Source of the DNA: Gemmatimonadaceae bacterium
Lineage (GTDB): Bacteria; Gemmatimonadota; Gemmatimonadetes; Gemmatimonadales; Gemmatimonadaceae
Direction of reading: 5' to 3'
Length of the DNA stretch: 64,000 bases
NCBI GenBank assembly: GCA_030647905.1
Contig: JAUSJA010000033.1
Span: forward strand, 124,001-188,000
The translations under genes were made by a program, and so were the position numbers. Below the pieces are notes generated by a model, which was not told where the DNA came from, ran no database searches, and saw only the letters and a list, made by a program, of their open reading frames with translations. Below are positions 50,416 through 59,751 of this stretch, in pieces. Numbering within the stretch: position 1 is the stretch's first letter; the number at the start of each line of letters is the position of its first letter.

Positions 50416-51963
50416 GTGTCAGGAGCCCTGAGCCAGTACCCGCTGCTTCCCGCGCTGTATATCGCAGCAGCGGCGATCATGGTGATGTGGGACGTGCTGG
50501 TCGCCGGCCGCGTGTCGCAGCTGCGCCGCGCTCCGCGCATTTTCGCGGCGATCAGCGCCTTCGCCGGGCTTCTGATCGTCCCCGCGCTTCTCATCGCCTA
50601 CGCATCGGCGTCCATTCTCTACGGACGCGCCATTCAGCCGGTGGCATGGGTGTGGCCGGTGACCACTGTCCTCTTCGCGCTGCAGGCGACGTACGCGCTC
50701 AGCCGGCGACTCGTCACGCCGCTCTTCGGCGTACCGATATTCGTCTACAACCTGCTCATCGCGATCGTTGCGGTTTCGAGATTCTCGATCGCGCGCGGCC
50801 TCACTCCGCCGGACTTCGGTCTCGCGCTTTCGGTGGCACAGGCGAGCGCGCTCGGCCTCTTCTTCGGTGCGCCCGCTCTATGGGGACCGGCATACATCCT
50901 TGTCCCGTTGATGTCGCCGTCGCTGCCTGCGCGGTGGCGGTTCAGCCGGCTCGTGCGCGCCGGGATCGCAGTCTCCGCAGCGGCGCTTGCCGGGCTGATA
51001 CTCATCGAGATGCCGAACGCGTTCGAGACCAACAAGAGCTATCTCCGCTACGCCAGGGAGCAGCTGCAGGAGCATCCCGACGGCGATTTCAAGATCGGGC
51101 TCAAGATCTTCCCGGATCTTCGCGGGCCGCCACCTCCCCTCGCGCTCGAGCTTGACATCGCGCTCGCCGATTCGCTCGACGTTGACGCGGTGTCGATGGT
51201 GATCGATCCCGAGGGTGCGCGACTCGCCGCGCTCGACTCCATCGCGCGAACGGTGGACGACAAGCGCGCGGACAGCACGCTCATCATCATCGCACTCGGA
51301 TACCCGAAGGACGCGGCGCGGAAGTTCCGCAAGTCGCCGGAGCAATACACGCGCGACCGGATCGCAGACGTGGACCGAATCGCCCGTCGGCTGCGGCCCG
51401 ACATTCTGATACCGGCGGTGGAACCGTACGGAGAGGGATCGCGAGCGATCGGCACGCAGCCGCCGGAGTACTGGATTGACTACGTCACCCGCGCGGCGAA
51501 GATCGCGCATTACGTGAATCGCCGCATCCGCGTCGCCGTGTCGGCGTCGAGCTACGGCGCACGCGACAGCACACTCTACTTCTGGGCGGCGGCGCGCAAT
51601 TCTCCCGTGGATGTGCTCGGCTTCTCGATGATGCCGGGCTTCGACGGCGCAACGTCGCTCGAGACACACATGCGCGTCGCGCAACGCTGGATGCGCGCAT
51701 TTCCCACGCGGCCCAAGCCGCACTGGGTGTTCTCGGCAGGCGGCTATCCCGCGGCGCATGGAGAGGAGAGCCAGGAACTCGCACTCTGGGGGGTGCTGGC
51801 GTGGGCGACGACGCAGACGCCGATCAAGGGACTCGTGGTGACGGAAGCCGGCGACTACGACGTTCTTCGCGGGCTGCTCACCGCGGGAGGCCGCTATCGC
51901 TCCTCGGTTTCAGCGATACTTCGCGCCGAAAGAGGATTGAGGGAGACGGTCGCGCCGCAGTAG
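50416..51963 (+). CDS. Membrane-anchored extracytoplasmic TIM-barrel-like protein, unknown function
   Basis: 515 residues. The N-terminal half has about six hydrophobic helices (residues 10-205). From about 220 a soluble, barrel-like domain follows: GDFKIGLKIFPDLRGPPPP, ALDVDAVSMVIDPEG-like strands, PDILIPAVEPYGEG with an EP pair where retaining glycosidases have the acid/base, and a later acidic VVTEAGDYDVLRG. These resemble clan-A glycosidase barrels, but no family can be named. GTG start at 50416. Two bases separate its stop from the convergent M16 stop. Possibly a polysaccharide-modifying enzyme exposed in the periplasm. Confidence 0.6.
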   Translation: MSGALSQYPLLPALYIAAAAIMVMWDVLVAGRVSQLRRAPRIFAAISAFAGLLIVPALLIAYASASILYGRAIQPVAWVWPVTTVLFALQATYALSRRLVTPLFGVPIFVYNLLIAIVAVSRFSIARGLTPPDFGLALSVAQASALGLFFGAPALWGPAYILVPLMSPSLPARWRFSRLVRAGIAVSAAALAGLILIEMPNAFETNKSYLRYAREQLQEHPDGDFKIGLKIFPDLRGPPPPLALELDIALADSLDVDAVSMVIDPEGARLAALDSIARTVDDKRADSTLIIIALGYPKDAARKFRKSPEQYTRDRIADVDRIARRLRPDILIPAVEPYGEGSRAIGTQPPEYWIDYVTRAAKIAHYVNRRIRVAVSASSYGARDSTLYFWAAARNSPVDVLGFSMMPGFDGATSLETHMRVAQRWMRAFPTRPKPHWVFSAGGYPAAHGEESQELALWGVLAWATTQTPIKGLVVTEAGDYDVLRGLLTAGGRYRSSVSAILRAERGLRETVAPQ

Positions 51964-51965
51964 CG

Positions 51966-54590
51966 CTAGACTATTTTTCCCACGCCGCGAACCACCCCTT
52001 CGACGCGGCGTGCGGGATCGAAAAAAGTCTGCGCCAGCTCCTGGATCCCGGCAGAAGTCACGGCCAGAACGCGACCGTCATGCTCGGTCAGCTCGCGCAG
52101 GCCCGACCCGAGCGTCCACGCATCCAGCAGATCGCCGAGCACCGCGGCGCCGCTCTCCTGGCGAATCGCGTGCGATCCGATCGCGTAGCGCTGCGCGCGC
52201 CCGAGCTCCTCGTCGGAGACCCGCGTTTCACACAGCTTCGCGAATTCCGCCAGGAGGCCCTGCCGCGCGACCTCCTCCTTCTCCGGCGAAGTGGCGATGT
52301 ACGCGAGAAACATCCCTGCAAGCTGATGCTCGCTCGTATATGCGTGAACCGTGTACGCGAGCGATTGCCGGTCGCGCAGCTCGTCGAAAAACCGTCCGCC
52401 CAGCCCGCTCGCAATCGTCGCCGTGAGCTGAGCGGCGAACCGCCGGTCATCGTCGCGGGGGGGACCGGGAAACGCGAGCGCCAGTGCGGTCTGTGCCTTC
52501 TCCCGCGACTCGACGACAACCTTCCCGTCTGCGGGCCACGAAGGTGCTTCAAGAGTGCGTGGCTCGCCCGGACGCAACGAATCGAGTTCGCGCGCGACGA
52601 CCGCGGCGGCATCGGCCGGAATCACGTCGCCGACGATCCCGATTACGAGCGGCGACGAGAGAAGCCGTCCGCGATACCATTGCCGCACATCTTCGACACT
52701 CAGCTCACGCAGTGATTCCTCGGTGCCGAGTGGCGAGAGCGAGTACGGATGCCCCTGGTACGCGCCCAGCATGAGAAGGCGGATCGGAAAACGGAACATG
52801 TCGTCGCGCAGCGCCGCGAGATCGGAGAGCGTGACCGTCCGCTCGGTCTCCAGCGCATCCTCCGGGATCACTGCGTTTTCGACGACGTCGGCCAGCAGAC
52901 CGACAGCCGCCTCGAGGTGTTGCACGGGAACGGACATGGACCAGCCGAAGCTCTCCGATCCCACGCTCGTCCCGATGCTCCCGCCGAGCATCTCGGAATC
53001 CTCGGCGATCTGAGCGGCGGTTCTCGAGGTCGTTCCCTTGATCGTTGTGCGCATGGCGAGTGTCGTCATGCCCGCGCGCTCGCGCGGCTCGTCGCGGACG
53101 CCTCCGACGGCGTGCAGTCCGATATGCACGATCGCGGCTCCCGGCTTGGGGCGAACGAGGATCGGCATACCGTTGGCCGTCCTGAACACCGACACACCGG
53201 CTTCCACGCTTTCCAGTCGCGGTGCGGAAGCATCGCCAGGCACGTAGAGAGTCTCGCGCCGTGGCAGAGGATCGAGCGGCTCCGGCCGGGCGGCGTCCAG
53301 CAGAGAGAGGATTCCGCTCGCATCCGACGCGACGGACGGCGAGACAGCCGGACGGTAGATGACGACTCCGGCTCTCTCGGGACTCAGATGTCGTGACACG
53401 ACGTCGTGAATCTGCTCGATCGTAACGGACATGAACCGCGCGTAGTAGTCGTCGCCAAGCTTCCAGTCGCCGAACGCTTCCCATTCGGCGAGATAGTTAG
53501 CCTGACCCTCCATGGACTCGAAGCGCCGCATCCACCGCGCCTCGAAGATGCGCCGGACGCGCTCGAGCTCCGCCGGCCTGATCGGATCCTCACGCAGAGC
53601 GCGCACCTGGTCCCACGCCGCGCGCGCGGCTTCGACAGCGCGCTCCGGACGGGTCTCCGCCTGCACGACGAACACGCCGAGCTCAGTCGGCGTGTAGTTG
53701 TAGGCGCTCACCGACGACGCCAGCTGCCGCTCGCGCAACGCGCGGTAAAGACGCGATGCCCGCCCTGCGGCGAGGATGTGAGCGGCAACGTCGAGCACCG
53801 GCGTGTCCTCGTGCATCGCGTTCGGCGTCCGCCAGCCGAGGACAACCTGCGACTGCGAGATATCGCCATTCAGCTCGCGATACCGGAAATCATCATGGTG
53901 CGGCTCGGCAGGACCGGGATTCCGCTCGGCGCACCCGTCGGACAGCGGCGCGTACAGCTCCTCGACGCGGCGCATCACTTCGTCAACGTCTACGTCGCCG
54001 ACGATTGACAGGATCGTATTCGAGGGCTGATAGAAATTACGGTAGAAGCGTGTCATCGCGTCGCGATCCAGCGCCCGAAGTCCCGCCTCGTGACCGATTC
54101 GCCACCGGCGCATGCGATGCTCATCGTGCAGCAGCTCGTACAACGTCTCGACGGCAAGCGCCGGCGGATTGTCCGCCTTGCGCTTCGCCTCCTGGATGAT
54201 CACCTCGAGCTCCCTGGTGAGTTCGGATGCATCTATGATCGAGTTGGCGTACGCATCGGCCTGGATGTCGAGACCAGCCGCGAAGCTGGACGACGGCAGA
54301 ACGGTGTGATATACGGTGCCGTCGTAGATCGTGTGCGCGTTGAGGTAGCCGCCGCTCGCCTTCGTCTCCTTGGCGATGTCGCCGACGCCGCGCCGCTCAG
54401 TCCCCTTGAAGAACATATGCTCGAGAACATGCGCAATTCCGTTGACCTCATCGGTCTCGTCGAAGTAGCCGGCCTTCACGTGCGTCACGATGGCGACGAC
54501 CGGCGCGGAAGTGTCGCGGCGGACGAGTACGGTGAGACCGTTGGCAAGCACCACGTGGTGCACGGTGGATGGATCAATGAACGAAGTCAT
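51966..54590 (-). CDS. M16-family zinc metallopeptidase, fused two-half form
   Basis: 874 residues with both M16 halves in one chain. The first half has the inverted HxxEH zinc motif in VNGIAHVLEHMFFKGTERRG and the downstream Glu in ELEVIIQEAKRKADNPPA. The second half (from about 450) has the conserved inactive-partner fold, ending RRVEGVVRGVGKIV. The fused form is typical of pitrilysin-like bacterial enzymes that degrade peptides up to a few tens of residues. No obvious signal peptide. Cotranscribed with the ABC-2 permease upstream (23-base gap). Confidence 0.92.
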   Translation of the reverse strand: MTSFIDPSTVHHVVLANGLTVLVRRDTSAPVVAIVTHVKAGYFDETDEVNGIAHVLEHMFFKGTERRGVGDIAKETKASGGYLNAHTIYDGTVYHTVLPSSSFAAGLDIQADAYANSIIDASELTRELEVIIQEAKRKADNPPALAVETLYELLHDEHRMRRWRIGHEAGLRALDRDAMTRFYRNFYQPSNTILSIVGDVDVDEVMRRVEELYAPLSDGCAERNPGPAEPHHDDFRYRELNGDISQSQVVLGWRTPNAMHEDTPVLDVAAHILAAGRASRLYRALRERQLASSVSAYNYTPTELGVFVVQAETRPERAVEAARAAWDQVRALREDPIRPAELERVRRIFEARWMRRFESMEGQANYLAEWEAFGDWKLGDDYYARFMSVTIEQIHDVVSRHLSPERAGVVIYRPAVSPSVASDASGILSLLDAARPEPLDPLPRRETLYVPGDASAPRLESVEAGVSVFRTANGMPILVRPKPGAAIVHIGLHAVGGVRDEPRERAGMTTLAMRTTIKGTTSRTAAQIAEDSEMLGGSIGTSVGSESFGWSMSVPVQHLEAAVGLLADVVENAVIPEDALETERTVTLSDLAALRDDMFRFPIRLLMLGAYQGHPYSLSPLGTEESLRELSVEDVRQWYRGRLLSSPLVIGIVGDVIPADAAAVVARELDSLRPGEPRTLEAPSWPADGKVVVESREKAQTALALAFPGPPRDDDRRFAAQLTATIASGLGGRFFDELRDRQSLAYTVHAYTSEHQLAGMFLAYIATSPEKEEVARQGLLAEFAKLCETRVSDEELGRAQRYAIGSHAIRQESGAAVLGDLLDAWTLGSGLRELTEHDGRVLAVTSAGIQELAQTFFDPARRVEGVVRGVGKIV

Positions 54591-54613
54591 GTTCTATTGA
54601 TGGCAATCGCCCG

Positions 54614-55327
54614 TCAGGCGAAAGGACGGCGCCGAAGTACGTAGAGTCCGGCCGCGAAGCACGCGGCGCTGTATCCGAGCAGCCAGATGGCATCCTGTGC
54701 GTTCACCGTGCCGCGGTCGAGAAGATCGGGCAGCGCGCCCTGCAGCTTGTACAGCGGGGGGAGAATGCTCAGCACCACTCTCCTCCATCCTTCCTGCGCC
54801 TGCCACATGGACTGGAAGATCGCGGAGCCGAGAAACACGGCCGCGAGAATCGGCCAGTCGTAGCGAAAAAGACTCGAGATGAGGAATGCGATGCCGCCAA
54901 ACGACAGGAACACCAGCGCGCAGTACACAAGCGGCGCGACAGGAGACACGGGACGCGCAAAAATCGCGAACACGCCGAGGAGCACGGCGCATACCGCCAT
55001 GAAGCCGACGAAGAACACGACGAACTGCTGCGCATAATACCCGGGGATGCTCACCGGCTTCGAGAAGAGAAAGCGGTAGTATCCCATCTTCCTGTCGTTC
55101 GACACGATCCCGTTGAGCGCCACGAACGACGCGATGTACGAGACCTGCGACAGCAGGATTCCAAGCACGCGCACCGCCGTCGCGTCGTCGAGGGCGCCGC
55201 CCACGGCGCGAATCGGTCCCACAATCGTGAACCCGATCGCGAGCCCGATCAGCAGCAGCGCGAACGCCCGGTCGCGAACGAAATCCCTGAATTGCCATAG
55301 CGCGTAGCGCCGCAGATTGCTTCCCAT
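54614..55327 (-). CDS. ABC-2-type transporter permease
   Basis: 237 residues with six membrane helices (e.g. FALLLIGLAIGFTIVGPI and PLVYCALVFLSFGGIAFLIS) and the ABC-2 layout of a single permease. Start ATG overlaps the stop of the ATPase by one base (TGATG). It forms a half-size exporter with the ATPase. Substrate unknown; the TPR and M16 neighbours suggest a peptide or envelope substrate (inference). Confidence 0.85.
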   Translation of the reverse strand: MGSNLRRYALWQFRDFVRDRAFALLLIGLAIGFTIVGPIRAVGGALDDATAVRVLGILLSQVSYIASFVALNGIVSNDRKMGYYRFLFSKPVSIPGYYAQQFVVFFVGFMAVCAVLLGVFAIFARPVSPVAPLVYCALVFLSFGGIAFLISSLFRYDWPILAAVFLGSAIFQSMWQAQEGWRRVVLSILPPLYKLQGALPDLLDRGTVNAQDAIWLLGYSAACFAAGLYVLRRRPFA

Positions 55328-56238
55328 CAGCTTGTCTCTCCGACCGCTTCCCTGAACTGCTGCTCCAGCACCGACCGGGCCGGTACCACGCTGGCGACCA
55401 GAACACCCCCGCCGATCGCACGACCCAGTGCCGCATTCAGCTCGGCGACATTGGCGATCGGTATCTCGAACTCGCCGCCGCCGAGATCCACGGCCGTCGG
55501 AAACATCTCCTTCATCCGGTCGGCACCGCTGACCACGGCGATTCGATACGTGCCCGCGGTCTCCGCGGTCTGATCGTATCCGGTGCGCACCAACCGCTGC
55601 AGCCGCCCCCGATCAATGATCGCCACGCGGTCGGCGAGCCGCTGCAGCTCGTCGAGATTGTGCGACGCGATAATGATTGTGCGCTCGGGACGTCTCAGGC
55701 CTTCGACGATTCCGCGGAACCTCTGGGTCCACACAGGGTCGAGACCGTGCGTCGGCTCATCAAGAACCACAACCGTCTCGTCGCGGAGAAGCGACTGCGC
55801 CAGGCCGACCCGCTGGAGGTTTCCCTTCGACAGCGCCTTTACCTTCTTCGACCGGTGCTCGCCGATTCCGAGCTGCTCGATCACCGCGTTGACGCGGGCC
55901 TTCACGTCAGCCGGCGGAACCGCGGCGAGCGTTGCGAACCTCGTGAGCGCCGCCTCCGCCGTCCAGTTGGGATTGATCGTCATCAGCTCCGACAGGTAGC
56001 CGATGCCGTTCCGCTCGACGTATTTGCGCGGCGAGAGTCCGGCAATGGTGACCGATCCGTGCGTTGGCGCGACATAGCCCAGCAGCAGCGATATGAGCGT
56101 GCTCTTCCCCGCTCCGTTCGGGCCGGCGATGCCGAGCACTTCTCCTTCCGCCACCTGCAACGAAAACTCCTCGACTGCCGTGACCGAGCGGCCGAGGAGC
56201 GATCTGTAGATCTTGGTGGCGGAATTGAATTCGATCAC
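55327..56238 (-). CDS. ABC transporter ATP-binding protein
   Basis: 303 residues from GTG at 56238, overlapping the TPR stop by 4 bases (GTGA). A longer upstream reading is discarded. Walker A IAGPNGAGKSTLISLLLG, Q-loop-like YLSELMTIN, signature ALSKGNLQRVGLAQ (SKGN in place of LSGGQ), Walker B TVVVLDEPTHGLDP and H-loop IIASHNLDEL, then a C-terminal extension of about 90 residues (ADRMKEMFPTAVDLG). The degenerate signature is seen in several ABC-2 exporters. Energises the permease that follows. Confidence 0.93.
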   Translation of the reverse strand: MIEFNSATKIYRSLLGRSVTAVEEFSLQVAEGEVLGIAGPNGAGKSTLISLLLGYVAPTHGSVTIAGLSPRKYVERNGIGYLSELMTINPNWTAEAALTRFATLAAVPPADVKARVNAVIEQLGIGEHRSKKVKALSKGNLQRVGLAQSLLRDETVVVLDEPTHGLDPVWTQRFRGIVEGLRRPERTIIIASHNLDELQRLADRVAIIDRGRLQRLVRTGYDQTAETAGTYRIAVVSGADRMKEMFPTAVDLGGGEFEIPIANVAELNAALGRAIGGGVLVASVVPARSVLEQQFREAVGETS

Positions 56239-57299
56239 AGAGGGCGGTTGGGGAGACAGGAGCTCCAGCTCCCGGGGCCGGCCCGGATGATGAACCGCTG
56301 CGCTTCGTCGAACCGGTTGAGGCGAGCGAGCGCGCATCCGAGATATCCCTGCGATGCCTTGTCGGCGGGATTCGCGTTGAGCGCGCGCACGAAGAACCGC
56401 CGCGCCAGCTCGTAGTTGCCGGCGGAAAACAGTATCAGCCCCATCTCGCGCAGCGCGATGGCGTTGGCCGGCTCGAGCCGGATCGCCGTCTCCAGCTCAC
56501 GCCGCGCTGTTCCGAGGTCGCCTTCCTCGCGAGCCAGTCGCGACAGGAAGACGTGAGGAGTCGCCATGTTCGGGTTCTCGCGCGCGATCTCCGCGAAAGC
56601 GCCCCGCGCTGCCTCGCGACGTCCCGACTGCATCGCCGCGACTGCTTCGTTCATCTGCTTGTCGGGATCGGCTCGGCGCGTGTACACCATATACCCGCCG
56701 ATCGCCGCCATGATCAGCACGGCAAGCGCGATGATGAACCACAGGTTCGCCGGAATGCGGCTCGGCCTGTCGGTGTACGTCGGCTCCTGTGAAGCCGGAG
56801 GAGCGCCCGCCGGCGGAGACGTGCTTGCCGGTGGCGGAGAATACGATGGCGGAGGACGCCGCGGGGGCACCGGACGCGAATAATCGGGTCCCGATGCCGG
56901 CGACGGCGCCGCTACCGGCGGGACAGCGGCAGCGGCCTGGTCGCCCGCAGGCGCGGCAAGTCCGGCCTCGAGCTGCCTGTATCCCTCACGTGCAACGACG
57001 ACGTCATTGTCGGTGGCACGGTATGTGGTGCGATTGGCGCGGTCGCGCGCGCCGAGAAACTCGAGCAGCGCGTAGGCCTGGCCGAGTGAGATCATCTCGC
57101 GCTGGCGCAACTCGCGGATGAGTCCCTGACCGCTCAGCGAAGACCCGCCCATGAGTGCGCGGAGCGCGTTCTCGGTTCCCTGCCAGAGCTCGAGGATATC
57201 GGCGGCGCGGTCCTCTCCGTCGCGAGAGCGATCGAGCCGCGCGACTATCGGCTCGGCCGCCCTCAGAGTGGCGAGCGCGGACTGCTGGTTGCCGTTCAT
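56235..57299 (-). CDS. Membrane-anchored TPR protein with proline-rich linker
   Basis: 354 residues. A helical N-terminus (1-115), then a Pro/Ala/Ser linker (PPVAAPSPASGPDYSRPVPP and PPSYSPPPASTSPPAGA), one membrane helix (about 188-208, IPANLWFIIALAVLIMAA), then four TPR-like units (QMNEAVAAMQSGRREAARGA to the C-terminus). The orientation suggests the TPR part is exposed to the periplasm. Overlaps the upstream TPR gene by 4 bases and the ABC ATPase by 4, so it belongs to the operon 58411-51966. Confidence 0.78.
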   Translation of the reverse strand: MNGNQQSALATLRAAEPIVARLDRSRDGEDRAADILELWQGTENALRALMGGSSLSGQGLIRELRQREMISLGQAYALLEFLGARDRANRTTYRATDNDVVVAREGYRQLEAGLAAPAGDQAAAAVPPVAAPSPASGPDYSRPVPPRRPPPSYSPPPASTSPPAGAPPASQEPTYTDRPSRIPANLWFIIALAVLIMAAIGGYMVYTRRADPDKQMNEAVAAMQSGRREAARGAFAEIARENPNMATPHVFLSRLAREEGDLGTARRELETAIRLEPANAIALREMGLILFSAGNYELARRFFVRALNANPADKASQGYLGCALARLNRFDEAQRFIIRAGPGSWSSCLPNRPL

Positions 57300-58411
57300 C
57301 TGACTATCCGCAGAAGCCCGGCGTTGGCGCTTCCGCGGATAAAGCTCTCCGCATCCGCCGTGGGAATGGAATATCCCGTGAGCGAATAGCCGCGGCGCGC
57401 CTCCGTCTGCATGAACTCCTTCAGCGAGCTCTCGCCCGCGACGCCTCGTGCCTCGCTCATCTTAAGCAGAATCTCCTCCCAGGTTCCTTCGAACGAGTGG
57501 TCCTCGTCGATGGTGATGCAGTGCTCGTGCGGCTCCGCCGATTTGTCGCTGGCGAAATTACTCAGCAGCGCTCCGAACAACTCCAGCTGGCCACGGGCCT
57601 CGCCCTCGGCAGCTTCCGCCGCCTTGGCCTCGATCTCCGCCAGCATCTCGTCAATGTCGTCCGGCTCGCCGGCAAGCTCGGCCAGGCGTTCTTCCCATGG
57701 CTTGAGCTCCGGGTCACTGTCACGCAAACGATAGACCATCTTCTTCAACTCGATGAGTCTCCAGATGCCCAGCTCGTCCCAGTGATCATCCGGCGTCGAG
57801 CGATCCAGATGGTACAGGGCCGCCTCGTAGTCTCCCCGGTCGTAAAAAATGTTTCCGAGGTAGATCCGGGCCTCGGCGTGATCCTCATCTATTTTCAGCG
57901 CGCGCCTGAGCGTGGCGATCGCCGAGTCGTCCTCGCCGAGCCGGTGCTGCGCATAGCCGATGCAAGACACCGCTTCGGCGGAATCGGGCGTCTGGCGTGC
58001 CGCCGTCTCGAAGTACTCGCGCGACTCCTCGATCAGTCCTTCGCGGAAAAGTGCGCGGCCAACCTGAAGCATCAGCTCGATGTCGTCCTCATAGCCGAGC
58101 TCGAGCGTGCGGCGGAAGCTTTTCAGCGCCGCGGCCCGCTGCCCGAATCTGAGAAGGGTTTCTCCGAAGCCGGCTAACGCGTCCTCGTGCTCAGGGTCGA
58201 GGACCAGGGCTTCCTCGAAGCTCCTGCGCGCCCACGCGTATTCCTCGCGGGCGTGATAGGCGTAACCGACGCCGATGTGCAGCTCCACCGCATTAGGGTA
58301 GAGCGCGAGCCCCTCACGAAGTACGTCCAACGCGTCATCGTACTGGCCTTCGTTGTACAGCTGATGCGCTCTCTCATCGTACTCCTCGGAACTCAGAAAC
58401 GGGGTAGTCAT
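57296..58411 (-). CDS. Tetratricopeptide-repeat protein
   Basis: 371 residues, soluble. About six TPR units from residue 8 to 210 (HQLYNEGQYDDALDVLREG, FEEALVLDPEHEDALAGFG, LRRALKIDEDHAEARIYLGN). An acidic, Ala-rich C-terminal part includes DDIDEMLAEIEAKAAEAAEG and a distinct segment CITIDEDHSFEGTWEEIL. No signal peptide. First gene of a five-gene operon with the ABC exporter and M16 peptidase; probably a scaffold. Confidence 0.8.
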   Translation of the reverse strand: MTTPFLSSEEYDERAHQLYNEGQYDDALDVLREGLALYPNAVELHIGVGYAYHAREEYAWARRSFEEALVLDPEHEDALAGFGETLLRFGQRAAALKSFRRTLELGYEDDIELMLQVGRALFREGLIEESREYFETAARQTPDSAEAVSCIGYAQHRLGEDDSAIATLRRALKIDEDHAEARIYLGNIFYDRGDYEAALYHLDRSTPDDHWDELGIWRLIELKKMVYRLRDSDPELKPWEERLAELAGEPDDIDEMLAEIEAKAAEAAEGEARGQLELFGALLSNFASDKSAEPHEHCITIDEDHSFEGTWEEILLKMSEARGVAGESSLKEFMQTEARRGYSLTGYSIPTADAESFIRGSANAGLLRIVR

Positions 58412-58557
58412 GGGCGGTCACAACCTCCGACTGATCGAGTTGCCATATTGTACTATTCGAAACCGCTTTTGTTCAAGGCAGATTTTGCACAGATTTTGCG
58501 CCGAACACGCGGCTACGAGAGCAATTCGTTCCTCTCTTTCGACGCGTTGCGTCGCTT

Positions 58558-59748
58558 TCACGTCACGACGGCCGTTCGCTCCGTGAAGCGCTCCCAGGAA
58601 GCGGTCTCGAGAGCGTCGTCTATCGCCTCCATGAGCGTGTCCACCTCGTCGTCACGGTTGAAGAAATGCGGAGCGACGCGGATGCCCGCTCCGACGCGAT
58701 AGTCCACGAGAATGTCGCGGGACAGGAGCACCTGCGTCACCTCGTAGCCGTGCGGCACGTCAACGGCGACGGTGCCACCGCGCCTCTTCGGGTCGCGATG
58801 GGCGAAGACGCGATAGCCCCGCGCATCGGCCAGCTGGATGAGCCGCGATGTCTGGCGGATGCTCTTCTCCCTGATGGCATCAACTCCGGCGCGCCGGATG
58901 ATCTTCACACCTTCCGCTGAGGCGTAAAGCGCGGGGATCACGGGCGTGCCGTTGAGCCAGCGGAATGGTCCGGGCGTGTACTCCATCCGCTCTTCGAACG
59001 CGAACGGGCGCGAATGCGCCTGCCAGCCCGTGAGCGCGGGAGCCAGCGTGTCACGGATCTCCGGCGATACATAGAGAAAGCAGCCGCCGGGACCGCCGCA
59101 CAGCCACTTCAGCACGCCGCCGGTGAGGAAGTCCACGCCGCTTCGCCTCACGTCCACGGGAATGATTCCGACCGAGTGGAACGCATCCAGCGACACCAGC
59201 GCGCCCATGCTGTGCGCGCGGGCACAGATCGCGTCCGCATCATTAATAAACGCGGATTTGAAAAGCACGTGGGAGATCGCGACGAGACGGGTGCGCTCGT
59301 CTATCGCCGCGAGCAGGCGATCCTCGTCTATCGAGATGCCGTCGTCGGAGCGCACCACCACCACCCTCGCGCCGAATCGCTTCGCCAGCTCCTCGTACGC
59401 GTATCGAACGGATGGAAAGTCGAACTCGGTCATCACGATCGTGTCTCGTGGCGCGGTGAAATCGATGGCCGAGCAGACCGCGGACTGGGCGATGGTGACG
59501 TTGGGCATCATCACGACTTCGCCCGGGCCGGCATTCATCAGCGGCGCGATCTCGTTGCCGACATCCACCGGCATCTCCCACCACCCGCGCGCCCACGCCT
59601 TGACGCCAAGCCCGCCCCAGTCAGCCGCGTACTCCGCCAGCCTGCCCGGCACCGATCGAGGCATGGGGCCGAGCGAGTTGGAGACGAGATATGTGGTCCT
59701 CTCGAGTATCGGAAATTCTTCGCGGTACTCGAGCAGCCCGTCGGTCAC
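58558..59748 (-). CDS. Class V aminotransferase-fold PLP enzyme (kynureninase-like)
   Basis: 396 residues from GTG at 59748. PLP lysine in LTGGVLKWLCGGPGGCFLYV, conserved DAFHSVG Asp for the pyridine nitrogen, and N-terminal VSNSLGPMPRSVPGRLAEYA. The GGPG loop is typical of kynureninase and related enzymes rather than cysteine desulfurases. It starts 3 bases after the M28 peptidase stop, so the two are co-expressed. Substrate: kynurenine or another aromatic-side-chain amino acid (inference). Confidence 0.78.
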   Translation of the reverse strand: MTDGLLEYREEFPILERTTYLVSNSLGPMPRSVPGRLAEYAADWGGLGVKAWARGWWEMPVDVGNEIAPLMNAGPGEVVMMPNVTIAQSAVCSAIDFTAPRDTIVMTEFDFPSVRYAYEELAKRFGARVVVVRSDDGISIDEDRLLAAIDERTRLVAISHVLFKSAFINDADAICARAHSMGALVSLDAFHSVGIIPVDVRRSGVDFLTGGVLKWLCGGPGGCFLYVSPEIRDTLAPALTGWQAHSRPFAFEERMEYTPGPFRWLNGTPVIPALYASAEGVKIIRRAGVDAIREKSIRQTSRLIQLADARGYRVFAHRDPKRRGGTVAVDVPHGYEVTQVLLSRDILVDYRVGAGIRVAPHFFNRDDEVDTLMEAIDDALETASWERFTERTAVVT

Positions 59749-59751
59749 GCG

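Noticed and set aside
51980-52011. CACGCCGCG / CGCGGCGTG inverted repeat near the convergent stops of the barrel and M16 genes
   Set aside because: It lies inside the M16 coding end, with the T-run on the wrong side for either transcript, so I do not call it a terminator.
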